Origin: Microvirga sp. SRT01
GTDB taxonomy: Bacteria > Pseudomonadota > Alphaproteobacteria > Sphingomonadales > Sphingomonadaceae
Direction of reading: 5' to 3'
NCBI GenBank assembly: GCA_018139225.1
Contig: JAGSNX010000002.1
Span: forward strand, 558,001-622,000
DNA length: 64,000 bases
Shown: piece after piece, positions 33,951 through 40,930 of the stretch
Position numbering within the stretch: the stretch's first letter is position 1
How the letters are laid out: every line of letters starts with the position of its first letter
Notes under the pieces: generated by a model
The model's database searches: none
What the model was told of the DNA's origin: nothing
The model's input: the letters and a program-made list of their open reading frames with translations, nothing else
Translations under genes and position numbers: made by a program

Positions 33951-34697
33951 ATGGCGACCTTGGCACATACGCAGCGCGGTCCGTCGCGCGGGCTGCGATA
34001 CACGAACGTCGCCATCGCGCTGCATTGGGCGATCGCGGCGCTGATCCTCTACAATCTCACGTCGGGGCTGCTGCGGCCGGTGCTGCCCCGCAGCTTCTTC
34101 GTGTTCCACGTCTCGTCGGGCATCACGATTCTGGCGCTGACGGTCGTGCGGGTCGGATGGCGGCTGACGCACCGGCCGCCGCCGCAACTGCCGATGGCCC
34201 GGTGGGAGCATCGACTGGCGCATGTCGTCCATTTCCTGTTGTACGCGGCGATGCTGCTGCTGCCGTTCTCCGGCTGGGCGCTGGTGTCCGCCAATCCGCC
34301 GGCGGGGTCGCCGGGTGCGGAATGGGCGGCTGCGAACCGTCCTGCGCCGCCGCCGCCCGCCCCGACGCTGAAGCCCGATCCGACGTCGAAGGGCGGGCCG
34401 GCCGGGGAGGGCAAGGGTGGCGGACAACCGCCGCGCAAGCGGGGTCCGACGATGCTGTGGGGTGTCGTCGCGCTGCCGCTGATCGGTCCGGTGAACGAGA
34501 TGGGCCGGACGGCCGCGGGCGTGCCCGGGCAGCGTGAGCTGCACGAGCGGATCGAGACGTTCCATGCACTGGGCGGCTGGGTGATGCTCGCCCTGCTGGC
34601 GCTGCATATCGCCGGTGCGCTGAAGCACCAGTTCGTCGATCGCGAACGCGAGCTGGCGCGGATGGGCATCGGCCGCCGCCGGAAATCCGGTATCTGA
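33951..34697 (+). CDS. Cytochrome b561 family protein
   Basis: This 248-residue inner-membrane di-heme cytochrome has four membrane helices with heme-ligand histidines visible in IALHWAIAALILYN, FFVFHVSSGIT, LAHVVHFLLYAAM and LLALHIAGALKHQF. The loop between helices 3 and 4 is enlarged and Pro/Lys-rich (PAPPPPAPTLKPDPTSKGG). Bacterial b561 proteins pass electrons from quinol to periplasmic acceptors. It lies between a TonB receptor and a c-type cytochrome. It starts 66 bases after the receptor and ends 16 bases before the cytochrome c gene, so one transcript is likely. Confidence 0.9.
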   Translation: MATLAHTQRGPSRGLRYTNVAIALHWAIAALILYNLTSGLLRPVLPRSFFVFHVSSGITILALTVVRVGWRLTHRPPPQLPMARWEHRLAHVVHFLLYAAMLLLPFSGWALVSANPPAGSPGAEWAAANRPAPPPPAPTLKPDPTSKGGPAGEGKGGGQPPRKRGPTMLWGVVALPLIGPVNEMGRTAAGVPGQRELHERIETFHALGGWVMLALLALHIAGALKHQFVDRERELARMGIGRRRKSGI

Positions 34698-34713
34698 ACG
34701 GGAAGGGTCGAGA

Positions 34714-35052
34714 ATGAAGTACGGGTCGCAGCCGGTGTTCGGCGCTGTTGCGCTCTGTGTCGCCACGTTCATCGCCGCCACCGCAAGCGCGCCGATCACC
34801 GCCCAGCAACAGCCCCCGGTAGCCATGCGTCCGTCGACGTCCGCAGCGGACGCGGCGGCGCTGTTCGAGAACACCTGCGCCGGCTGCCACGAGCTGGAGC
34901 AGGCGACGGCAACGCCGATGGACCTCGACGGCTGGCGCGCGACGGTCGAGCGCATGATCGGCTATGGTGCGAAGCTGTCGCCGGAGCAGGCCGATGCGGT
35001 CGTCCGCTATCTGGCGGAACATCATGGACCGGCCGCCGCGCAGGTGCACTGA
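34714..35052 (+). CDS. Small periplasmic c-type cytochrome
   Basis: This 112-residue protein has a signal peptide (about residues 1-30, ending ITAQ) and one heme-binding motif, CAGCH, in ALFENTCAGCHELEQAT. Downstream methionines (PMDLDGW, VERMIGYGAKL) include the likely sixth ligand, and LSPEQADAVVRYLAEHHG is the typical C-terminal helix. It is a natural electron acceptor or donor for the preceding cytochrome b561. It is the last of the three-gene operon begun at 31818. Confidence 0.9.
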   Translation: MKYGSQPVFGAVALCVATFIAATASAPITAQQQPPVAMRPSTSAADAAALFENTCAGCHELEQATATPMDLDGWRATVERMIGYGAKLSPEQADAVVRYLAEHHGPAAAQVH

Positions 35053-35144
35053 GCGGTTCCGGCAAACGGAACTTGCCCGACGCAAACCAGAAGTTGCAAT
35101 CCCTACCGAATAGATGGGATATGAATGGCGGCGGGAGGTGACGC

Positions 35145-35309
35145 ATGTCGCACACGTCGTTCGATACCAAGGCGGCGGATCCGATCGTCCGCAGGTGGCG
35201 GGCGAACCGGGTGGCGAAAGCGTCGGCCGGATCGGTGCGGTGCGCCGTTCCCGCCGCGAGGCATTTCGCGCCTCCCGCAGGTTCTATCGTGAAAGGGTTC
35301 ACTCCATGA
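35145..35309 (+). CDS. Small ORF (54 residues) overlapping the lipoprotein start
   Basis: An ATG at 35145 is preceded by GGGAGGTGACGC, with the GGAGG core about 6 bases away. The frame MSHTSFDTKAADPIVRRWRANR... runs 54 codons to a TGA that overlaps the next ATG as ATGA (35306-35309). The strong ribosome binding site and the exact stop/start overlap argue for a real translated ORF coupled to the lipoprotein gene. Third-position GC is high in its first half and weaker at the end. There is no recognised domain, and the protein is basic. It could be a leader ORF rather than a functional protein. Confidence 0.4.
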   Translation: MSHTSFDTKAADPIVRRWRANRVAKASAGSVRCAVPAARHFAPPAGSIVKGFTP

Positions 35310-35545
35310 AGATCATCGCCGCGTCCCTCCTGGCCGTCGCCGCCCTGTCGGTGGGCGCATGCTCCAAGTCCGACGAAGCATCGAACACCGCCGTCGCCGA
35401 CAATCTGACGGTCACCGACGACGGCTTCGCCGACAACGGCACGGCGCCGGGCGAGGAGCCGGGCAACGCCACGGCGAACTTCGCGGACCCCGCGCTCGAC
35501 AACGCCGCGACGCTCGACAACGGCGTCGCCGCGAACATCCAGTAA
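35306..35545 (+). CDS. Small acidic lipoprotein
   Basis: This 79-residue protein has a lipobox (LSVGAC, cysteine about 19), so it is probably anchored to a membrane. The mature part (SKSDEASNTAVADNLTVTDDGFADNGTAPGEE...) is rich in Asp, Asn, Thr and Ala with loose repeats of D-N-x-A-T-L-D-N type and no hydrophobic core, so it is likely disordered. The function is unknown. The start overlaps the stop of the small ORF at 35145-35309. A UUCG-loop terminator lies downstream at 35617. Confidence 0.75.
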   Translation: MKIIAASLLAVAALSVGACSKSDEASNTAVADNLTVTDDGFADNGTAPGEEPGNATANFADPALDNAATLDNGVAANIQ

Positions 35546-35616
35546 TCCTCTCGCGCGGTCGCTTCCTTCGCGGCGACCGCCCCTCCCACACGCCAGGAAG
35601 CTCCCTAGCGTAGCCT

Positions 35617-35647
35617 CGACCCGGCAGTTCGCTGTCGGGTCGCTTTG
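35617..35647 (+). terminator. Terminator hairpin with TTCG tetraloop
   Basis: CGACCCGGCAG-TTCG-CTGTCGGGTCG followed by CTTTG: an 11-pair stem with one mismatch and a stable TTCG loop, 72 bases past the lipoprotein stop. The T-run is short, so termination strength is uncertain. Confidence 0.6.
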
Positions 35648-35669
35648 TGCGTCCGGGCGTTGGGCGGGG

Positions 35670-36659
35670 ATGAGCATCATCCTCGCCCTCCTCGCCGCCG
35701 CGTCCTCCCCGATCGCCGTGACCGCGCCTCCTGCCGGACAGGAGGTCGGCGCGGACCTCGAACATTTCGCCTATCCCTATCCGGTGCGCTGGTTCGTCGC
35801 CGGCGAGGGCGCGCGCATGGCCTATATGGACATTGCGCCGACCAGTGCCGCGAATGGCCGCACGCTGGTGCTGCTGCACGGCAAGAACTTCTGCGCGGCG
35901 ACGTGGGGTGCCACCGCCAAACGTTTGGCGGGGGAGGGGTACCGCGTCATCGTCCCGGACCAGATCGGCTTCTGCAAATCGTCCAAGCCGGCCGCTTTCC
36001 AGTACAGCTTCGCCGCGCTGGCGACGATGACGCGCGACCTGTTGGCTGAGGCGGGCGTGACCGGACCGGTGACTCTGGTCGGCCATTCGACCGGCGGCAT
36101 TCTCGCGGCGCGTTATGCGTTGTTGTACCCCAAGGCGGTCGCGTCGCTGGTGCTCGTCAACCCGCTCGGCCTCAACGACACGCTGGCCGAGGGCGTGCCC
36201 TATGCGCCGCTCGCCAAGCTTCGCACCGAGGAGGCGGAAACGAACGCGGCGTCGATCAAGGCGTACCAGCTACGCGCCTATTATCACGGGACGTGGCGGC
36301 CCGACTATGACCGCTGGGTCGCGATGCTGGCGGGGCAATATGCCAGTCGCGGCGGCGATACTGTGCGGGAGGCACAGGCCCGGCTGTCGGACATGATCGA
36401 GACACAGCCGGTGGCGGCGGAACTGTCGCGGGTGGCTGCACCGGTGACGCTGCTGATCGGGGACCGCGACACGACGGCGTTCCGCGGCACCAGCGCGCCC
36501 GCGGGCACGAAGGTCCGGACGGTGCCGGAGGCGGCACGGGAGGTCGCGGGCCGCTGGCCGAACTTCCGGCTGGTGACGCTGGAGGGGCTGGGCCACGCGC
36601 CGCAGGTCGAGGATCCGGCACGGTTCGATGCTGCGCTGTTAGCCGCCCTGCGGCGCTGA
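35670..36659 (+). CDS. Secreted alpha/beta hydrolase
   Basis: This 329-residue protein has a likely signal peptide (MSIILALLAAASSPIAVTAPPAGQ). The alpha/beta-hydrolase triad is visible: nucleophile Ser in VGHSTGGILAARYALLYP, Asp in LLIGDRDTTAF and His in LEGLGHAPQVEDPARF. The oxyanion region is LVLLHGKNFCAATWG. The fold includes esterases, lipases and C-C hydrolases, and the substrate is not predictable. It precedes the FAD monooxygenase by 65 bases on the same strand, so the two may act in one catabolic step series (oxygenation to an ester, then hydrolysis). This link is inferred from adjacency. Confidence 0.87.
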   Translation: MSIILALLAAASSPIAVTAPPAGQEVGADLEHFAYPYPVRWFVAGEGARMAYMDIAPTSAANGRTLVLLHGKNFCAATWGATAKRLAGEGYRVIVPDQIGFCKSSKPAAFQYSFAALATMTRDLLAEAGVTGPVTLVGHSTGGILAARYALLYPKAVASLVLVNPLGLNDTLAEGVPYAPLAKLRTEEAETNAASIKAYQLRAYYHGTWRPDYDRWVAMLAGQYASRGGDTVREAQARLSDMIETQPVAAELSRVAAPVTLLIGDRDTTAFRGTSAPAGTKVRTVPEAAREVAGRWPNFRLVTLEGLGHAPQVEDPARFDAALLAALRR

Positions 36660-36724
36660 TAGCGAGGTTGTCGCCGATCCGCCACCTGTTAAGGCGCACG
36701 CATCGTTCAAGAAGGATTGCAGGC

Positions 36725-38296
36725 ATGGCCACGGCCCCCAGCCATTACGACGTCATTATCGTCGGTGCCGGCCTGTCGGGCATCGACGCCGCGTATCGGC
36801 TTCAGACCGAATGCCCGCGTAAGAGCTATGCGATCCTGGAGGCGCGCGGCGCGATCGGCGGCACCTGGGACCTGTTCCGCTACCCCGGCATCCGCTCGGA
36901 TTCGGATATGTACACGCTCGGCTTCCCGTTCCGACCGTGGACCGGCGACAAGGCGATAGCCGACGGCGGTTCGATCCGCAGCTATGTCGAGGACACCGCA
37001 CGCGAGTTCGGCATAGACCACCGCATCCGCTTCGATACGCGCGTAGTCCGCGCGTCGTGGTCGACCGACAGTGCGATCTGGACGCTCGATATCGAGGAGA
37101 GCGGACGGCGGACGACGCTGACCTGCCGGTTCCTGTACATGGGCAGCGGCTACTACGACTATGCAGCGGGCTTCACCCCCGAGTGGCAGGATGTCGATGC
37201 CTTTCAGGGCAAGGTCGTTCACCCGCAGCATTGGCCCGCCGACCTCGAAACCGCCGGCCAGCGCATCGTCGTGATCGGCAGCGGCGCGACGGCGGTGACG
37301 TTGGTGCCCGCGTTGGCGGAAACGGCGGCGCACGTCACGATGCTGCAACGCTCACCCACCTACATCGTGTCGCGCCCGTCGCAGGACGGCTTCGCGCAGG
37401 CGGTCCAGAAGGCATTGCCACCCTCGCTCGCCGGCCGGGCGACGCGCTGGAAGAGCATCCTGCTCGGCATCGCAACCTATAGCTTCGCGCGCCGCAAACC
37501 GGCGACGGTCAAGGCGGCGATCCTGCGCAACGTCGCCGCGCAACTGCCCGAAGGGTACGAGATCGCGCGCGATTTCGAGCCCCGCTACGCCCCGTGGGAC
37601 CAGCGCATCTGCCTCGTCCCCGACGCCGATCTGTTCCACGCATTGAAATCCGGGCGGGCGGAGATCGTCACCGACACGATCACGCGGTTTACGCCGACGG
37701 GGCTGGCGCTCGCTTCGGGCCGAGAAATCGCCGCCGATATCGTCGTCACCGCGACCGGTCTCGTCCTCAAGCTGTTCGGCGGCGTCGAGCTGGTCGTCGA
37801 CGGGCGCGCCGTCGATCCGGCGGAGCGGATGGCGTACAAGGGCATGATGCTCAGCGACGTGCCGAATCTGGTGCTCGCCTTCGGCTACACAAACGCTTCG
37901 TGGACGCTGAAATGCGACCTGTCCGCGCGCTACGCCTGCCGCCTGCTCAACCATATGGACCGGGAGGGCGTCACCACCTGCACGCCGCGTCGCGACTGGG
38001 CGGTGGCGCGGGAGCCGATGCTGGGCTTCACCAGCGGCTACGTCACGCGCGCAACCGCGATCCTGCCGCAGCAGGGGGCTACCGCGCCGTGGCGGGTGCA
38101 CCAGAACTACCTGCTCGACCTCGCCGCGCTGTCCGCTGCTCCGCTGGACGACGGCGTCATGGCGTTCACCCGTCCGGGCGAGGCCGTCGCAGATGCAGCG
38201 CCGGCGGAGCGATTGAAACCGGCGGTCGCGTTCGCGATCGGGGTGGGCGTCGTCGGCGGGCTCGCGCTGCTGTTTCGGGGCAGACCGAAGGGTTAG
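36725..38296 (+). CDS. FAD-dependent monooxygenase (Baeyer-Villiger type)
   Basis: This 523-residue flavoprotein has FAD-binding VIIVGAGLSGIDAAYRL (about 10-26), GTWDLFRYPGIRSDSDMYTLGFPFRPW, a second Rossmann motif for NADPH (IVVIGSGATAVTLVPALAE), and VTATGLVLKLFGG. The long BVMO fingerprint FxGxxxHxxxW is represented by FQGKVVHPQHW. It ends in a single hydrophobic segment (AVAFAIGVGVVGGLALLF), which would tether it to the inner membrane. This resembles the EtaA-like subgroup of Baeyer-Villiger monooxygenases. The preceding hydrolase and following TetR gene make a plausible small catabolic or detoxification unit. Confidence 0.88.
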   Translation: MATAPSHYDVIIVGAGLSGIDAAYRLQTECPRKSYAILEARGAIGGTWDLFRYPGIRSDSDMYTLGFPFRPWTGDKAIADGGSIRSYVEDTAREFGIDHRIRFDTRVVRASWSTDSAIWTLDIEESGRRTTLTCRFLYMGSGYYDYAAGFTPEWQDVDAFQGKVVHPQHWPADLETAGQRIVVIGSGATAVTLVPALAETAAHVTMLQRSPTYIVSRPSQDGFAQAVQKALPPSLAGRATRWKSILLGIATYSFARRKPATVKAAILRNVAAQLPEGYEIARDFEPRYAPWDQRICLVPDADLFHALKSGRAEIVTDTITRFTPTGLALASGREIAADIVVTATGLVLKLFGGVELVVDGRAVDPAERMAYKGMMLSDVPNLVLAFGYTNASWTLKCDLSARYACRLLNHMDREGVTTCTPRRDWAVAREPMLGFTSGYVTRATAILPQQGATAPWRVHQNYLLDLAALSAAPLDDGVMAFTRPGEAVADAAPAERLKPAVAFAIGVGVVGGLALLFRGRPKG

Positions 38297-38301
38297 GGTG
38301 C

Positions 38302-38340
38302 TTGCCCTGCCGGATACGGACATTATATACCGGCCGTTAT
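38302..38340 (+). promoter_or_regulatory. Promoter and operator of the TetR gene (leaderless arrangement)
   Basis: TTGCCC (38302-38307), 16 bases, TATATA (38324-38329). The expected transcription start falls within a few bases of the ATG at 38339, so the mRNA would be nearly leaderless. ATACC-GGCC-GTTAT (38327-38340) overlaps the -10 and start codon and shares the ACC-N4-G half-site pattern with the sites at 38994-39007 and 39039-39056, which suggests autorepression. Confidence 0.5.
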
Positions 38341-38962
38341 GGAAGCAAGTTTTAGCCCTGCACCTGCTATCGCCCCGAAGGGACGGCCGCGGGAATTCTG
38401 CACCGACATGGCGCTGGCGTCCGCACTCCGTGTGTTCTGGAGCAAGGGCTATGAGGGCGCGTCGATGGCCGATTTGACGGAGGCGATGGGCATCACCAAG
38501 CCCAGTCTCTATGCGGCGTTCGGCAACAAGGAAGCCTTGTTTCACAAGGCGCTGGATCTCTACGAACAGGAAAAGCTGGAATATACGCGCGTCGCGCTCG
38601 ACCAGCCCACCGCGCGCGCGGTCGCCGAATATTACATGCGCGGCGCGCTCGAAAGCCAGACCAGCAATTGCGATCCCAAAGGCTGTCTTGGCGTCATTCA
38701 CTCGATGGCGTGCGGCGCGGAAGCCGAGTCGATCAAGGCGGACGTGATCGCGCGTCGCGCCTCGTCGCAGGCCGCGCTCGTCGCCCGGTTTGAGCGGGCG
38801 AAGGAGGATGGCGACCTGCCTGCGCACGTCGATGCGGCCGGGCTGACCAGCTACCTCTATGCGCTGCTGCAGGGCATGGCGGTGCAGGCTGGATCGGGCG
38901 CGACCCGCGGCGATCTGGAGCGGCTGATCGACACCAGTCTGGCGATGTGGCCGAGCCGGTAG
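38339..38962 (+). CDS. TetR/AcrR-family transcriptional regulator
   Basis: This 207-residue repressor has an N-terminal HTH (REFCTDMALASALRVFWSKGYEGASMADLTEAMGITKPSLYAAFGNKEALFHKALDLYE) and a ligand domain of the AcrR/TetR_C type (YYMRGALESQTSNCDPKGCLGVIHSMACG). It carries a Cys-rich patch (SNCDPKGCLGVIHSMACG) that could sense electrophiles or bind the inducer. Visible inverted repeats at its own start and before the next gene share the TACC-N4-GGTA pattern. It lies 42 bases after the monooxygenase gene, so it may also be read from that transcript. Confidence 0.9.
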   Translation: MEASFSPAPAIAPKGRPREFCTDMALASALRVFWSKGYEGASMADLTEAMGITKPSLYAAFGNKEALFHKALDLYEQEKLEYTRVALDQPTARAVAEYYMRGALESQTSNCDPKGCLGVIHSMACGAEAESIKADVIARRASSQAALVARFERAKEDGDLPAHVDAAGLTSYLYALLQGMAVQAGSGATRGDLERLIDTSLAMWPSR

Positions 38963-38993
38963 GCACGCCGGTAGCGCAGGGGTACGAGAAATC

Positions 38994-39056
38994 GTACCAT
39001 GCGGTACAAAAAGCCGTTGACCATCCCATGACCGCCATCTATACCGCTTGGTATAG
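38994..39056 (+). promoter_or_regulatory. Promoter with two TetR-type operators upstream of 39082
   Basis: TTGACC (39017-39022), a 17-base spacer and TATACC (39040-39045) make a good sigma-70 promoter. CTATACC-GCTT-GGTATAG (39039-39056), a perfect 7-bp inverted repeat, covers the -10. A second repeat, GTACC-ATGC-GGTAC (38994-39007), lies upstream of the -35. Both have the same ACC-N4-GGT core, which suggests one regulator, most likely the adjacent TetR protein. Confidence 0.6.
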
Positions 39057-39081
39057 AAGCTGACGGAAAGGGAGAACACTC

Positions 39082-39477
39082 ATGGCTTACCTTGCATTTG
39101 CCGAGACATGCGCCGGTGCCGCCGACCGGGTTCTCACCCTCCCGAAGGCCGATACGGTCCCCGCGCGGCTCTCCGCGCTGGAATGGTCCGTCGTCGCGCT
39201 GGCGCGGAACGACCGGTTGTCGTCGCTGCGCGAGCCGGGCCGCATCTCGATGGCGATGGGCACGCTGTTCGGCGGCTTTCGCAATCCGCGGCTCGCCGAT
39301 CCTCAGCTGGAGGCGCTGCGCCGGATCGCGGTGCTCAGCTGGCATCACGGCTACACCGTTCCCTCGCGCGAGGTGAAGGCGTTCATCGCTGCGGGTTACA
39401 CCCCCGACCAGTACGAGCTGGTCGTCGACAGCGTCGAGGCGGATCGCCTGCACCGCGAGGAGCGGCTGAGCGCCTGA
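39082..39477 (+). CDS. Hypothetical helical protein controlled with the TetR gene
   Basis: This 131-residue soluble protein has a ribosome binding site GGAAAGGGAGAA before its ATG. The sequence is mostly helical (RLSALEWSVVALARNDRLSSLREPGRISMAMGTLFGG, PQLEALRRIAVLSWHHGYTVPSREVKAFIAAGYTPDQYELVVDSVEADRLHRE). The size and helix pattern, with a His pair where AhpD/carboxymuconolactone decarboxylases have C-x-x-C-x-x-x-H, hint at a distant AhpD-like fold lacking the redox cysteines. That is speculative, and I do not firmly recognise the family. A strong promoter with a TetR-type operator over its -10 makes it the probable main target of the neighbouring regulator. Confidence 0.75.
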   Translation: MAYLAFAETCAGAADRVLTLPKADTVPARLSALEWSVVALARNDRLSSLREPGRISMAMGTLFGGFRNPRLADPQLEALRRIAVLSWHHGYTVPSREVKAFIAAGYTPDQYELVVDSVEADRLHREERLSA

Positions 39478-39596
39478 TCGCAGCGGTCTCGAACTACTGG
39501 CCGAGACCCTGATACCATTGCTTGCGCGGCTTCGATTTGTCCGATTATAGCATCACCGAACGGACGACGATGACGCGTCCAACCGGAGAGGGTGAT

Positions 39597-40748
39597 ATGA
39601 TCGGTCGAACCACCAAGACGGCCTGGGTGTCCGCGGCAATGCTGGCGACCACGATGCTCGCCACGACGGCGCAGGGCGCGACCGCCCGGCGCGAGGCCGC
39701 CGGCGCGCTGCCGGACGGTACCAAGGTCGAGGCGATCACGCTGACCGGCACCAACGGCGTGTCGGCGAAGATCATCACTTATGGCGCGACGCTCCTGTCG
39801 CTGATGGCGCCCGATCGTCAGGGCAAGTCGGCGGACGTCTTGATCGGCTATGACGGCGTCGACGGCTATGTGAAGAAGCCCGACTATTTCGGCGTCACCG
39901 TCGGCCGTTTCGCGAACCGCATCGGCAAGGGACGCTTCACGCTCGACGGCAAGACGTACCAGCTACCCTTGAACGACAAGGTCAACACGCTGCACGGCGG
40001 CACCGACGGGTTCAGCCGCAAGCCGTGGAAAATCGTGTCGGTCAAGGACGGCGCACAGGCCAGCGTCGTACTGGCGTTGACCAGCCCGGACGGCGATCAG
40101 GGCTATCCCGGCACGTTCCAGGCGACCGTGACCTATTCGCTCGACGATGCCGGCGCGCTGACGATCAAGTTCGAGGGCAAGACGGACAAGCCCACCGTCG
40201 TCAACATGACCAACCACGCGATCTTTAATCTGGGCGGCGAGGGTTCGGCGCTCGGCGTGCTCAACCACAAGCTCACGATCCCCGCGAGCGCGATCACGCC
40301 CGTTGACGACACGCTGATCCCGACGGGCGAACTGCGCCCGGTGGCGGGCACCGTGTTCGACTTCCGCCAGCCGCGCGTGATCGGCGACGGGCTGCGCGAC
40401 GGCCGCGATCCGCAGATCGTCGCCGGCCGCGGCTACGACCACAACTTCGCGCTCGACAAGGGGCTTACCGCGTCGCCGCAGCTTGCCGCGCGGCTGGAGG
40501 ACCCCGTCTCGGGTCGCGTGCTGGAGGTGCTGACGACCGAGCCGGGCGTTCAGATCTACAGCGGCAACTTCCTCGACGGAACCGTGCTCGGCAAGAACGG
40601 CCATATGTACCGCATGGGCGACGGGCTGGCACTGGAGCCGCAGAAGTTCCCGGATGCGCCCAACAAGCCGTCCTTCGTGTCGGCACGCGTCGATCCGGGC
40701 AAGCCGTACAGCCACACGATGGTCTACCGGATGTCGGTGGCGAAGTAG
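39597..40748 (+). CDS. Secreted aldose 1-epimerase (mutarotase)
   Basis: This 383-residue enzyme interconverts alpha and beta anomers of aldoses. It has a signal peptide (MIGRTTKTAWVSAAMLATTMLATTAQGA), so it is periplasmic. Family motifs are TYGATLLSLMAPDRQGK, GVTVGRFANRIGKGRFTLDGK, LHGGTDGFSRKPW, VVNMTNHAIFNLGG (catalytic His) and LTTEPGVQIYSGNF (catalytic Glu). The ATG at 39597 follows GGAGAGGGT; longer in-frame starts lack a signal. It is transcribed alone and ends at a GGCGGGA/TCCCGCC hairpin (40750-40770). Confidence 0.93.
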   Translation: MIGRTTKTAWVSAAMLATTMLATTAQGATARREAAGALPDGTKVEAITLTGTNGVSAKIITYGATLLSLMAPDRQGKSADVLIGYDGVDGYVKKPDYFGVTVGRFANRIGKGRFTLDGKTYQLPLNDKVNTLHGGTDGFSRKPWKIVSVKDGAQASVVLALTSPDGDQGYPGTFQATVTYSLDDAGALTIKFEGKTDKPTVVNMTNHAIFNLGGEGSALGVLNHKLTIPASAITPVDDTLIPTGELRPVAGTVFDFRQPRVIGDGLRDGRDPQIVAGRGYDHNFALDKGLTASPQLAARLEDPVSGRVLEVLTTEPGVQIYSGNFLDGTVLGKNGHMYRMGDGLALEPQKFPDAPNKPSFVSARVDPGKPYSHTMVYRMSVAK

Positions 40749-40749
40749 G

Positions 40750-40770
40750 GGCGGGAGGCCACTTCCCGCC
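40750..40770. terminator. Hairpin after the aldose epimerase gene
   Basis: GGCGGGA (40750-40756) pairs with TCCCGCC (40764-40770) across a 7-base loop, starting one base after the stop codon. There is no T-run, so it may protect the 3' end or work with the REP-like element that follows. Confidence 0.45.
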
Positions 40771-40795
40771 GATTACGGAACCTCTCACTCCTCCC

Positions 40796-40890
40796 CGGCG
40801 AAGGCTGGGGTCCAGTGGCCGCGAAGGGCGTGAGTCTCACTGCCTTCGAAGCGACTGGACCCCGCCCTTCTCCAGCGAGGTGCTGGAAGC
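40796..40890. repeat. REP-like palindromic element
   Basis: GGGGTCCAGT (40807-40816) and ACTGGACCCC (40854-40863) form an inverted repeat whose outer flanks (CCCCGGCGAAGGCTGGGG and CTCCAGCGAGG) are themselves partly palindromic. It shares the TGGACCCCGGC/GCGAAGGCTGGGGTCC core with 16951-16980 and 30943-31019. It fills the gap between convergent genes. Confidence 0.65.
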
Positions 40891-40930
40891 GGAGTTCCTG
40901 ACGGACTTCACTGCAAGCCCCGACCAGCCG

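Noticed and set aside
31704..34955. A 1083-codon minus-strand open frame across the TonB-cytochrome operon
   Set aside because: It overlaps three real plus-strand genes and is Arg/Pro-rich without any recognisable domain.
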